DNA of 21,471 bases from a virus. Below the pieces are notes generated by a model. That model made no database searches. It was given only the letters and a program-made list of their open reading frames with translations, and had not been told where the DNA came from. The stretch covers positions 1 through 21,471 of IMG/VR virus record IMGVR_UViG_3300009176_000085, one strand, 5' to 3'. This document shows positions 7,842 to 13,955 of the stretch, one piece after another. How positions within the stretch are numbered: position 1 is the first letter of the stretch; every line of letters begins with the position of its first letter. The translations under genes and the position numbers were made by a program.

Positions 7842-7922
7842 TATGCAGCCCTCCTCCGGGACTCGGACGTCCCTTCGATATGAACCGGATTTCGGAGACC
7901 CGGCTGCTAGGGCTGGCTCATG
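7842..7922 (-). promoter_or_regulatory. Structured leader of the major tail protein gene (possible RNA element)
   Basis: This 81-nt gap is the largest in the window. On the coding strand three helices are possible. P1 pairs CAGCCCT (7909-7915) with AGGGCTG (7846-7852), 7 bp. P2 pairs CCGG (7900-7903) with CCGG (7885-7888). P3 is GGGAC/GTCCC (7869-7873 with 7858-7862) with a 6-nt loop. The 3' strand of P1 overlaps the Shine-Dalgarno GGAGGAGGG (7849-7857), so P1 would hide part of the ribosome binding site. No T-tract follows, so it does not read as an intrinsic terminator. It could tune tail protein output or protect the RNA end; this is inference from base pairing seen by eye. Confidence 0.4.
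7849..7857 (-). promoter_or_regulatory. Shine-Dalgarno of the major tail protein
   Basis: GGAGGAGGG on the coding strand, 7 nt before the GTG at 7841. It supports the GTG start over later codons and is among the strongest ribosome binding sites in the window, as expected for a highly made tube subunit. Confidence 0.7.
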
Positions 7923-8108
7923 CTACACCCGCTTGCCGCCCGACGCTGCTTTCCTCAGCTGAGTCCAGGCGATTCGCTCGCGATTGGAGCGACCGTCCTT
8001 GTCCACGGAGACCATCATGCAGCCGCCCAGATGCTTGCCGTTGGTCTCCCGAGAGGGGAGATGCTTCAGGTGGTCGGGGACGTCCTCACCGCATCGAGGA
8101 CAGTTCAC
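7923..8108 (-). CDS. Small zinc-finger-like protein
   Basis: 61 residues. The GTG start overlaps the tail terminator stop as GTGA. The N-terminus MNCPRCGEDVPDHLKH has a CxxC pair at C3 and C6, followed by H13, H16, H26 and C30, enough ligands for one zinc site. The C-terminal half is basic (TQLRKAASGGKRV). I do not recognise a family. Possible roles are an RNA/DNA-binding regulator or a small assembly factor. It lies immediately upstream of the structured leader of the major tail protein, which makes an RNA-binding role tempting, but there is no direct evidence. Confidence 0.65.
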   Translation of the reverse strand: MNCPRCGEDVPDHLKHLPSRETNGKHLGGCMMVSVDKDGRSNRERIAWTQLRKAASGGKRV

Positions 8109-8500
8109 CGGAGATAGACCGTCACGGAGAACACGTATCTGTCCCTCGCGGTCGTCTCGTCCGGCAGGAACGTCACTCCCACAACGTCGTCGACACCCGA
8201 CACGAACGCCGCGACCGGGTCCGTCACGCTCTGTCCTTCCATCTCCATCAGAGACTTCCGGCAAGCGGCGGCGAGGTCGTAGGCCTCCGACTTCGAGTTT
8301 CCCCACACGTTCACGTCGACCCTCGGCGCGTCCAGGTACTGGCGCACCGCCGGGGCGCCGCCGGTCCTGGAGACCGTGACGAGCGGATAGGTCGGCTTCG
8401 CCGGGACCGAGGAGTAGACGCGAGACAGCCCTGGGACATGGCTGCGGAGCCAGGAAGCGACGACCGCTTCCGCATCGGGGAACGCCGGGTAGGTGGTCAT
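8105..8500 (-). CDS. Tail terminator / tail completion protein
   Basis: 131 residues, ATG start in a 4-nt ATGA overlap with the neck protein. The pattern PDAEAVVASWLRSHVPGLSR, then VYSSVPAKPTYPLVTVSRTG, then a VDVNVWG strand followed by a helix (SEAYDLAAACRKSL) and a final RDRYVFSVTVYLR strand fits the compact alpha/beta fold of siphovirus tail terminators (lambda gpU / SPP1 gp17 / DUF3168-like). That protein caps the finished tube and makes the interface to the head. It follows connector, closure and neck genes, the normal order. Confidence 0.72.
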   Translation of the reverse strand: MTTYPAFPDAEAVVASWLRSHVPGLSRVYSSVPAKPTYPLVTVSRTGGAPAVRQYLDAPRVDVNVWGNSKSEAYDLAAACRKSLMEMEGQSVTDPVAAFVSGVDDVVGVTFLPDETTARDRYVFSVTVYLR

Positions 8501-8844
8501 CCCTTGGCACCGCCCGTCACCCTGAACCCAGCCGACTCTGCACCGCGCCGGAGCGGAGCGAACGCGGGTGTCGGCCCTGGCGCTCCGGTTCCGAATTCCA
8601 GGAACAGCGCCGTGAACTTCATCGCGATGACGTGCGCCGTCGCCACCCCCGACTCGATTCCCGACTCGACTTCGAGCATGTCGATGTAGTGCGCATCCGC
8701 GTCCTCGTCCACCGGTGCGACGCTCCGCACGCCGTCGACAATCTTCTCGGCGAACGCCTCCATGCCCTTCACCATCTGGACCGTCCGCTGAATCTCCAGC
8801 AGGCCTGCTCGATTCGGGATGAAGTGCGTGCTCGTGCTAGCCAA
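8497..8844 (-). CDS. Neck protein (HK97 gp10-like)
   Basis: 115 residues. The start is TTG, with GGAGG (8851-8855) at 6 nt; no ATG or GTG fits as well. It overlaps the preceding stop by 8 nt. N-terminal helix region NRAGLLEIQRTVQMVKGMEA and AEKIVDGVRSVAPVDEDADA, followed by a strand and FLEFGTGAPGPTPAFAPLRR, match the HK97 gp10-like family, whose hallmark is an (E/N)FGT...P..P...P segment near the C-terminus. The protein sits at the head-tail junction. Position between head closure and tail terminator agrees. Confidence 0.75.
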   Translation of the reverse strand: MASTSTHFIPNRAGLLEIQRTVQMVKGMEAFAEKIVDGVRSVAPVDEDADAHYIDMLEVESGIESGVATAHVIAMKFTALFLEFGTGAPGPTPAFAPLRRGAESAGFRVTGGAKG

Positions 8845-9175
8845 GGATTTCCTCCAGACGAGCCTCGATGTGATGCGGCGCGTTGCGGCCGTCGACCACC
8901 CACGGCTCTCCCTGGATGCGGAACGAGCGACCGTCCCAGGCGATGGTCGACAGACCCGTGATGACCGTGGCCGCCGGGACGAACATCAGGAACGACGTCA
9001 CCCGCGTGTCGCGGTTCACCAGGTTCTCGTCCGCCGCCGTCTGCTGGACCCGCGCCCGTACCCCAGTGACCGTCGTTGCGGTGAGCGTCGGGTTCCCGTA
9101 GCGGTCAGTGGTCGTCTCCGGCAGGTCCGGCGTGGTGATGTCGACCAGGTGGATGAGCAGCCCGTCGAAACTCAC
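8837..9175 (-). CDS. Head-tail joining / head closure protein
   Basis: 112 residues. The GTG start overlaps the connector stop as GTGA. The protein is mostly beta: DGLLIHLVDI, a linker PETTTDRYGNPTLTATTVTG, VRARVQQTAADENL, TRVTSFLMFVP and a final FRIQGEPWVVDGRNAPHHIE. The (TDRYGN)...V...Q...L..RDT....F.....L....W.G..F...G.P...... layout is that of siphovirus head-closure or stopper proteins (SPP1 gp16 / Phage_H_T_join type), which close the connector after packaging. Gene order connector, closure, neck, terminator supports this. Confidence 0.7.
   Translation of the reverse strand: MSFDGLLIHLVDITTPDLPETTTDRYGNPTLTATTVTGVRARVQQTAADENLVNRDTRVTSFLMFVPAATVITGLSTIAWDGRSFRIQGEPWVVDGRNAPHHIEARLEEILG
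8851..8855 (-). promoter_or_regulatory. Shine-Dalgarno that sets a TTG start
   Basis: GGAGG on the coding strand, 6 nt upstream of the TTG at 8844. It decides the start of the neck protein, which has no ATG or GTG nearby in frame. Confidence 0.6.
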
Positions 9176-9783
9176 GGAATCAGCCCCACCCGATACCAGT
9201 GCAGAACCTCTTTCTCCGGGTCCAACAGCTGCGCGGCCGTGGAGGCCACTTGCGCCGTCGAGCCGGACGTGTAGGAGTAGCTGCCCATCGTCTCGCTCTG
9301 CTGCGTCCCGGCCGCGTCCGTTGCCCCTACAGCCGAGTAGACCCTCCTGGCGGCGATGAGGGCCACCATTCGGATGTCGGCAGGGACGGGTAGCGTGATG
9401 GGGTCGGAGACGTCCCACCCGTGGGAGTAGACGACCACGACGTTCGCGATGCCCAGCGTGAAGACCCCGCCGTCGATACGCCGGAGCAGGTTCCCCCGGA
9501 GGTTCCACCCGGTCGTCTCCAGGGCGACGCCGTCAACCGTGACCGAGGCGACCGAGCGGATGGGGCGCTCCCGCAATCGCAGCGTCACCAGGCCACGCCC
9601 GTCCAGTTCCTCGGTAGCGTCGGCCCGGTAGTTGACCTCCTGCTGAAGGTAGGAGCGCACCGAGGTACACGCTGAGTCCAGGGCGATGTCGGTGATGAGG
9701 TCGGAGCCGTCCACCGGTGCGCCAATCAGCGCGGCCAGGTCATCCGTCGAGATGAACGGCGGAAGAATCATCGTGATGGTCAT
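9172..9783 (-). CDS. Head-tail connector / adaptor protein (HK97 gp6-like)
   Basis: 203 residues, ATG start one base after the preceding stop, with GAGGAA just upstream. The N-terminus has PPFISTDDLAALIG then an alpha helix ALDSACTSVRSYLQQEVNY, and after a loop the beta segment SVASVTVDGVALETTGWNLR. A further PADIRMVALIAARRVY helix follows. This is the head-tail connector layout that docks onto the portal ring. The usual family length is near 100-200 residues, so it is complete. It starts the classic neck block. Confidence 0.78.
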   Translation of the reverse strand: MTITMILPPFISTDDLAALIGAPVDGSDLITDIALDSACTSVRSYLQQEVNYRADATEELDGRGLVTLRLRERPIRSVASVTVDGVALETTGWNLRGNLLRRIDGGVFTLGIANVVVVYSHGWDVSDPITLPVPADIRMVALIAARRVYSAVGATDAAGTQQSETMGSYSYTSGSTAQVASTAAQLLDPEKEVLHWYRVGLIP

Positions 9784-9784
9784 C

Positions 9785-11293
9785 CTATTCCTCCCAGTCG
9801 TCGCCGCTCGTCTGCGGCCAGTTGTCGTTGTCGCTCTGCGGCCAGTTGTCGTTGCTGCTTCCTGGCCAGGTCGGGAACCTCTGGTGAATCCTACGGACCA
9901 AGGAGACCAGGAATCCCACGGCTACCGAGATGTGCTGCGGGATGCGCTTGTTCAGCCCGACGACGAGCGTCGTGACCGCATCCACCGCCTGCGAGTAGAG
10001 GATGCCTGAGAACTGGTAGGCGTTGAGCGTGATGGTCGTCACGAACGAGGCCGCCATGCTCTTGCCGATACGCCGCGAGAGCGCCACGGCGAACGTGGTC
10101 GTGGCGTCCAGGGTGTGCCGGACCTGGCGTGAGAGCGCCGGGACGATGGTCGTGGTGACGGCCAGCAGGATGGTGCGAGCCGTCGCGCGAACCATGCCGA
10201 CCGTCAGGGTCACGCCCGCCGCGATGGTCTTGGCGGTGCTCCGCGACAGCGCGGCGGTGAGGGTCATCGTCGTGGCGATGGTCTTCGGGATACGGCGGCC
10301 GAGGGCGACGGTCATCGTGAAGGTCACCGCGATGCGCTGCGGGATGCGCTTGAACAGTTCGACCGTCAGGGTCATGGCCGTGGCGATGGGCTTGCCGACC
10401 CGGCGGCTGAGGGCGGCCGTCAGCGTGACCGTCACCGCGATGGCAATCACCTTGACCTTCGAGAACGTCAGGGCCGCCGTGAGGGTCAGCGTCGGAGCGA
10501 TGGTCTTGGAGGTCCGCCGGACCTGCGCCACGGTCAGGGTCAGCGACGTGGCGATGACCTTCCCGACCTGCTTCGTGAGTGCCACGGCGAACGAGAGCGC
10601 GGTCGCGATGGGCTTGCCGACCTGCTTCGTGAGCGCGGCCGTGAGCGTCATGGTGACCGCGATTGCGACGACCTTTATCTTCGCGGTCACGAGCGCCGCC
10701 GTCATGGTCACGGTCACCGCGATGGTCTTGGCGGTCTTGCGCGTCTGCGCGACCGTCATCGTGAACGACTGCGCGAGGACCTTCCCGACCATGCGCGAGA
10801 GCGCGGCGGTCAACGTCATGGTCGTGGCGAGCGGCTTGCCCACCATCCTGCTCAGGGCAGCGGTGAGCGTCATCGTCACCGGGATGGCGACCACCTTTAT
10901 CTTCGCGGTCACGAGCGCGGCGGTCATCGTCAGCGTCACGGCGATGGTCTTCGCGGTCTGCTTCGTCAGCGCGGCGGTCATGGTCAGACCGACGGCGATG
11001 GGCTTGCCGACCATGCGCAGGAGCGCGACCGTCAGGGTCATGGTCACCGCTGCCGTCTTCGAGGTTCGCCGGGAGAGCGCCACAGCGAACGAGAGGGCGG
11101 TCGCCAGTGGCTTGCCCACCTGGCGCACCAGCGCAGGCGTGAGCGTCATGGTGACGTCGACCTGCTGGAAGTTGAGGGTCCCGCTGACGCCAGCGGAGGG
11201 TATCCACTCCCGCACCTGCGTCGGCGGCTGGATGAATCGCCTGCGGAATACACCGCCGCCGCGCGAGGTCCGCGACCCCCGGCGTGCTGGCAT
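9785..11293 (-). CDS. Thr-rich tandem-repeat virion protein (about 23 repeats)
   Basis: 502 residues, ATG start 4 nt after the previous stop. It has three parts. Residues 1-46 are basic (MPARRGSRTSRGGGVFRRRF) and end in a Pro/Gln region. Residues 47-473 are about 23 imperfect repeats of 18 residues with consensus (VT)-x-T-(ML)-T-(AV)-A-L-(ST)-(RK)-x-(VT)-(GA)-K-x-I-A. The last 29 residues are acidic and carry a doubled DNWPQ motif. There is no signal peptide or enzymatic motif. Each unit should form a beta hairpin or strand pair, so a long rod, solenoid or surface layer is plausible. It lies among head and neck genes, so I infer a virion accessory, perhaps head-fibre or decoration, protein. 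The dense Thr content makes it a candidate acceptor for the phage's own glycosyltransferases. Confidence 0.75.
   Translation of the reverse strand: MPARRGSRTSRGGGVFRRRFIQPPTQVREWIPSAGVSGTLNFQQVDVTMTLTPALVRQVGKPLATALSFAVALSRRTSKTAAVTMTLTVALLRMVGKPIAVGLTMTAALTKQTAKTIAVTLTMTAALVTAKIKVVAIPVTMTLTAALSRMVGKPLATTMTLTAALSRMVGKVLAQSFTMTVAQTRKTAKTIAVTVTMTAALVTAKIKVVAIAVTMTLTAALTKQVGKPIATALSFAVALTKQVGKVIATSLTLTVAQVRRTSKTIAPTLTLTAALTFSKVKVIAIAVTVTLTAALSRRVGKPIATAMTLTVELFKRIPQRIAVTFTMTVALGRRIPKTIATTMTLTAALSRSTAKTIAAGVTLTVGMVRATARTILLAVTTTIVPALSRQVRHTLDATTTFAVALSRRIGKSMAASFVTTITLNAYQFSGILYSQAVDAVTTLVVGLNKRIPQHISVAVGFLVSLVRRIHQRFPTWPGSSNDNWPQSDNDNWPQTSGDDWEE
9811..9854 (-). repeat. Two 20-bp direct repeats encoding the DNWPQ tail
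   Basis: Identical 20-bp copies lie at 9811-9830 and 9835-9854, a 24-bp period. They encode the doubled NDNWPQ motif near the acidic C-terminus of the repeat protein. An exact DNA copy inside otherwise diverged repeats suggests a recent duplication or constraint. Confidence 0.85.
9875..11155 (-). repeat. Array of 18-residue (54-bp) coding repeats with a 222-bp super-period
   Basis: Eighteen regular units (residues 47-376) and about five degenerate ones (377-473). Units 5, 9 and 13 are 20 residues long and carry AKIKVVAI or SKVKVIAI, and start 74 residues (222 bp) apart: 10939, 10717 and 10495. Units at matching positions in the blocks are closest to each other, for example unit 8 TVAQTRKTAKTIA and unit 12 TVAQVRRTSKTIA. 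This shows that a four-unit block was itself duplicated. Near-identical tracts, such as those around 10671-10695 and 10893-10917, keep the 222-bp offset at DNA level. Confidence 0.85.
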
Positions 11294-11297
11294 CGAC

Positions 11298-11753
11298 TTA
11301 GAATTCTTCCCAGATGATGGTGCCGCTGATGGTGATGGAGTCGGTCGGCGCCGTCAGCAACCGGAAGGCCACCGGGTCCTCGGTCGAGTCGAAGGACGGC
11401 CGCGTCTCCGGCGTCCATATCTTCTCCAGCGGCACGCGGATGTTCCACCCGATGATGTCGAGCAGCACACCGCCCGTCGAGATGGACGAGTTAGCGGCGA
11501 GCACCGCTGCCGTCGCGGCCGTGTCGTCCTTGTCCAGGTAGGGCGACTCGGTCAGCGCCGTACCGCCGGACCCACCCGTCACTTCCCGATAGAGACCGAT
11601 ACGCAGGACCTCCTCCTGCGCGTCCCCGAGGTCCGTGGTCTGGCAGAACTCCAGGACGTGGATGACGATGGTGTCGGCCACCGTGATGTGGAACAGGTCG
11701 GTCGCCGTCGTCACGGCGATGGCGTCCATCGGTGCGGAATACATCCTGCTCAT
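11298..11753 (-). CDS. Virion accessory protein of unknown function
   Basis: 151 residues, ATG start 9 nt after the previous stop with GGAG upstream. It begins MSRMYSAPMDAIAVTTATDL and ends TISGTIIWEEF. The framework MxRMYS(A)...V....DLF.........(I/V)H...(L/F)Q..D.GDAQ.E.L.I...R....SGG..........T...N...(S)TGG.....W.......W.P.......P.......L..AP.....SGT...EE is one I remember from many tailed-phage genomes, where it is annotated as a structural or hypothetical protein. It is probably all-beta. No catalytic motif is visible. It is grouped with three other accessory virion proteins between the protease and the connector. Confidence 0.7.
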   Translation of the reverse strand: MSRMYSAPMDAIAVTTATDLFHITVADTIVIHVLEFCQTTDLGDAQEEVLRIGLYREVTGGSGGTALTESPYLDKDDTAATAAVLAANSSISTGGVLLDIIGWNIRVPLEKIWTPETRPSFDSTEDPVAFRLLTAPTDSITISGTIIWEEF

Positions 11754-11762
11754 GGCGCTCTC

Positions 11763-13064
11763 CTATCTCGTCAGCTGGGCTTGCATCGGATGACGTGCGC
11801 GTGGCGACAACGAGTATGGACGGGCTGACCCCACCCAGCCATCAGCGAAGCGCACCGCCAACGCGTCCAGCCAGATGGTCCACGTCGTAGCCGAGACGAC
11901 TCCGATGGCGAAGTTGTCCCACGTCGTATTGCTTACGGTGCCACCGAGCGTCGTCTCATCCTCCACGACAGACGAGGGACCGCCGTGATGAGTGGGGTCG
12001 GACCAGTAGCGGCACTCCAACCGCGTGGTGGTCATGTGCAGTTCGATGCGATGCCACACGTCCACCGCGAGCGTGGCCGCCGAGAGGTCAATCTGCGCCA
12101 GGGTCTGGTCACGCAGCCGGATGTTGCCAGCCGTGTTGATTTGCATACTGCCTGCGTTCGAGGCGCCGTTGCGTATGAGAATCAGGTCGACGTTGGCGGG
12201 CGCGAGCGTGTCCATCTGCACGTAGAAGCGCCACCACGCCTCGGACACAGCCAGGTGGTCATATCGAAGCTGGGTGGTTGCAGCAGGCGCCGCGAACATC
12301 GCCGAGAAGGAGCCGACAGCTGGCGTGCGTCCCGAGTCTGAGACCGTCGTGCCCGTGGCCGTCGTCGTGGCGATGTTCCCTGGGTTGAGGGTCGTGTTGT
12401 CAGGCGAGACCTCGAAGTCGTCGGCCTGCTCCCAGAACGTGACGGTCGTTGACGTCTCGAACCATCCACGGAACGTCGTGGTGGTCGTCGTCTCGTCCTC
12501 CGGCAGGTCGCCGCTCGATGCACCCGACGTGCCCCATCGCAGCGTCACCGAGATGGTGGCGCCAGCTGTGTCGCCGTGTCCCAGTTCCACGACGAGCCGG
12601 TCGCCGGTCTGCGTCGTGTACGAGGCGTTCGTGCCCGTGTCGCCGTTGGCGAATATCTTGTTGCGCAGCGCCGTGTTGAACTCGGTCGGCGTGGAGTAGT
12701 CGGCCACCGCCAGGAGCGTCGCGCGCACGGTGGAACCGTCGTAGCTCACGATGCGCACGCCCATGCGAGGGAAGGCGTTGTCGTTGATGGCCGACTCCAA
12801 CGCCTGGAGATAGCACTTGTACGTGGTGGATGTGTCGAACACCAGACCGGCGTTCATCGGGTCCGACACGTACTGCCGGTGCAGCACCACATCGCCGGAT
12901 GCGTTCGACGCGATGGCGCCTCCGTTGGCCACCGCGTCGTTGGCCGTCTTTACGACGGTCATCATGCGCCGACGCACCGCCGACCCGGTCAGCGTCCATG
13001 CCGCATCGAACGCCGGGGATACAGCCGGAACGTCCCCAGTCGGCTGGTAGAACCGGCGCGCCAT
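11763..13064 (-). CDS. Virion accessory protein with beta-sandwich and LamG-like domains
   Basis: 433 residues, ATG start 7 nt after the previous stop. Residues 1-220 form a module with the order VSPAFDAAWTLTGSAVRRRM, then VRATLLAVADYSTPTEFNTA, DRLVVELGHGDT, and TLRWGTSGASSGDLPEDET. I recall this module in many phage and prophage virion proteins. Residues about 225-415 (FWEQADDFEVSP...WWRFYVQMDTL...WHRIELHMTTTRLECRYWSD...WTIWLDALAVRF) look like a concanavalin A/LamG-type jelly roll that could bind carbohydrate. The C-terminus is basic. The protein is likely displayed on the particle. A carbohydrate-binding role is inference from the fold pattern. Confidence 0.72.
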   Translation of the reverse strand: MARRFYQPTGDVPAVSPAFDAAWTLTGSAVRRRMMTVVKTANDAVANGGAIASNASGDVVLHRQYVSDPMNAGLVFDTSTTYKCYLQALESAINDNAFPRMGVRIVSYDGSTVRATLLAVADYSTPTEFNTALRNKIFANGDTGTNASYTTQTGDRLVVELGHGDTAGATISVTLRWGTSGASSGDLPEDETTTTTTFRGWFETSTTVTFWEQADDFEVSPDNTTLNPGNIATTTATGTTVSDSGRTPAVGSFSAMFAAPAATTQLRYDHLAVSEAWWRFYVQMDTLAPANVDLILIRNGASNAGSMQINTAGNIRLRDQTLAQIDLSAATLAVDVWHRIELHMTTTRLECRYWSDPTHHGGPSSVVEDETTLGGTVSNTTWDNFAIGVVSATTWTIWLDALAVRFADGWVGSARPYSLSPRARHPMQAQLTR

Positions 13065-13071
13065 TAGCGCC

Positions 13072-13464
13072 TCAGCTTGGGTCTAGCGTGAAGGTGAACT
13101 GGATGCTGTCGCCGGACACGAGCGGGATACCGGTGAAGTCGCCCTTCACGAACAGAGCAGCCGACGAGGCGTTGGCGCCTGCCCAGATGCCCGCGTTCGT
13201 GATGGTCTGGCTGGATGTCGACGGCAGCGTCGAGACGCACTGCCACTTCGCCGACGAACCGGTTCCCGTCTTCGTCACGGACGCGTTCGTCGAGACCATC
13301 GCCGTCGAGCTTGGGTCGTTCGACTGCGTGAACAGCGCCGTGTCGGTCTTGTTGCTCGTGCCTGCTCCGGTTCCCCAGCCGACGTACGCGCCGGTCGAAG
13401 ACGAGTAGGTCCCGGACGTACCGATGAGCCGGTCGACGACCCACTCCTCGCCCAGATTGGTCAA
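13072..13464 (-). CDS. Small virion protein interrupted at its 5' end by an HNH gene
   Basis: 130 residues from the TTG at 13464. The body reads GEEWVVDRLIGTSG, YVGWGTGAGTSNKTDTALFT, ITNAGIWAG and FVKGDFTGIPLVSGDSIQFT. From memory, this WGTGAGT...DTxLFT...ITNAG...(I/V)KGDF.GI.L..GDSIQFT framework belongs to small phage head- or tail-fibre-like proteins whose N-terminus is often MANVLTN.GEE. Here the codons upstream in frame read ATC GCT AAT GTC TTG ACC AAT (IANVLTN), matching a stub MANVLTN at 13955-13935 on the far side of the endonuclease gene. The present start is therefore uncertain: TTG at 13464, which overlaps a TGA as TTGA, or a non-standard ATC at 13476, which has AAGGGGG at good spacing. 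Confidence 0.65.
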   Translation of the reverse strand: MTNLGEEWVVDRLIGTSGTYSSSTGAYVGWGTGAGTSNKTDTALFTQSNDPSSTAMVSTNASVTKTGTGSSAKWQCVSTLPSTSSQTITNAGIWAGANASSAALFVKGDFTGIPLVSGDSIQFTFTLDPS

Positions 13465-13473
13465 GACATTAGC
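13456..13473 (-). repeat. Recoded duplication flanking the HNH gene, downstream copy
   Basis: GCTAATGTCTTGACCAAT encodes ANVLTN and is fused in frame to the body of the small virion protein. It differs from the upstream copy (13935-13952) at 4 of 18 positions, all synonymous third or first wobble positions. Confidence 0.8.
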
Positions 13474-13479
13474 GATAAG

Positions 13480-13923
13480 TCATTCCCCCTTCAGGTAGAG
13501 AACGGCACCGTTCAACCGTTCGATGTCGTCACGGAACAACCCTAGGGCGAGGTTGCACGGGTTGCACAGCAGCCCGCGCACGGTTCCTTCTTCGTGGTCG
13601 TGGTCGATGTCAGTAGCGGGTTCGGAATAGCAGACTCCGCAGAGACCATCCTGCGCGATGAGCATCTCGTGGAACTCCTGCTCGCTCAGCCCGTACTTGC
13701 CACGCAGGTTGTGGCGCTTGTTCCACTCGCGCACCTTGTCGGGATTCTCCGCCCGATAGGTCCGCTGATACTCGCGCAGTCTTGCCTTCTCCTCCGGCGT
13801 TCTGGTCTTCTGCTTGCGGGCCATGTATTCCCGATTGCGCGCGCGCTTGCGCTCAGTCGCCTCCGGGCTGAGGAGCGGCTGGCCCTTTCCCTGCTTCGCC
13901 TGGAGGACCGGAGCACGTTTCAT
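13480..13923 (-). CDS. Endonuclease VII-type HNH nuclease, probable mobile gene
   Basis: 147 residues. The ATG at 13923 is chosen for its GGAGG (13929-13933) at 5 nt. Residues 20-75 are highly charged and helical (ARNREYMARKQ, REYQRTYRAENPDKVREWNK). Residues 77-147 match the recombination endonuclease VII fold: YGLSEQEFHEMLIAQDGLCG, zinc ligands C95/C98 and C120/C123, and the DIDHDH motif (105-110) with the catalytic His, then GTVRGLLCNPCNLALG. T4 gp49 of this family cuts branched DNA, but many phage relatives act as free-standing homing-type nucleases. Placement inside a virion operon and the duplicated flanking codons favour a mobile element. The AT content of the flanking junction (ATGACTTATCGCTAATG) is higher than its surroundings. 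Confidence 0.85.
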   Translation of the reverse strand: MKRAPVLQAKQGKGQPLLSPEATERKRARNREYMARKQKTRTPEEKARLREYQRTYRAENPDKVREWNKRHNLRGKYGLSEQEFHEMLIAQDGLCGVCYSEPATDIDHDHEEGTVRGLLCNPCNLALGLFRDDIERLNGAVLYLKGE

Positions 13924-13955
13924 ACGCGCCTCCGGTTGGTCAGGACGTTTGCCAT
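13920..13955 (-). pseudogene. Detached 5' stub (MANVLTN) of the small virion protein gene
   Basis: On the coding strand ATG GCA AAC GTC CTG ACC AAC is preceded by a strong AAGGAGG (13960-13966) and continues CGG AGG CGC GTA TGA, an 11-codon frame. The stop overlaps the endonuclease ATG as ATGA. The first seven codons give MANVLTN, identical in protein to the codons that precede GEEWVVDRL in the downstream gene. I read this as the original start of that gene, cut off by the endonuclease insertion. It may still be translated as an 11-residue leader that couples the endonuclease to the upstream gene. Confidence 0.65.
13935..13952 (-). repeat. Recoded duplication flanking the HNH gene, upstream copy
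   Basis: GCAAACGTCCTGACCAAC, encoding ANVLTN directly after the original ATG. 14 of 18 bases match the copy at 13456-13473. The TGA inside it also terminates the upstream glycosyltransferase-like gene in another frame. Confidence 0.8.

Noticed and set aside
7846-7915. tRNA gene upstream of the major tail protein
   Set aside because: There is a 7-bp outer helix and a GGGAC/GTCCC hairpin, but the T-arm-like loop is 6 nt, five bases separate it from the outer helix, no anticodon arm of 5-7-5 can be drawn, and the 3' strand overlaps a Shine-Dalgarno.
7842-7922. Rho-independent terminator
   Set aside because: GC-rich stems are present but no run of T follows on the coding strand, and the region leads straight into the ribosome binding site of the next gene.
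9875-11155. CRISPR array or non-coding tandem repeat
   Set aside because: The period is 54 bp with no spacers, the repeats keep the reading frame and vary mostly at synonymous or conservative positions, and they lie within an intact 502-codon gene.
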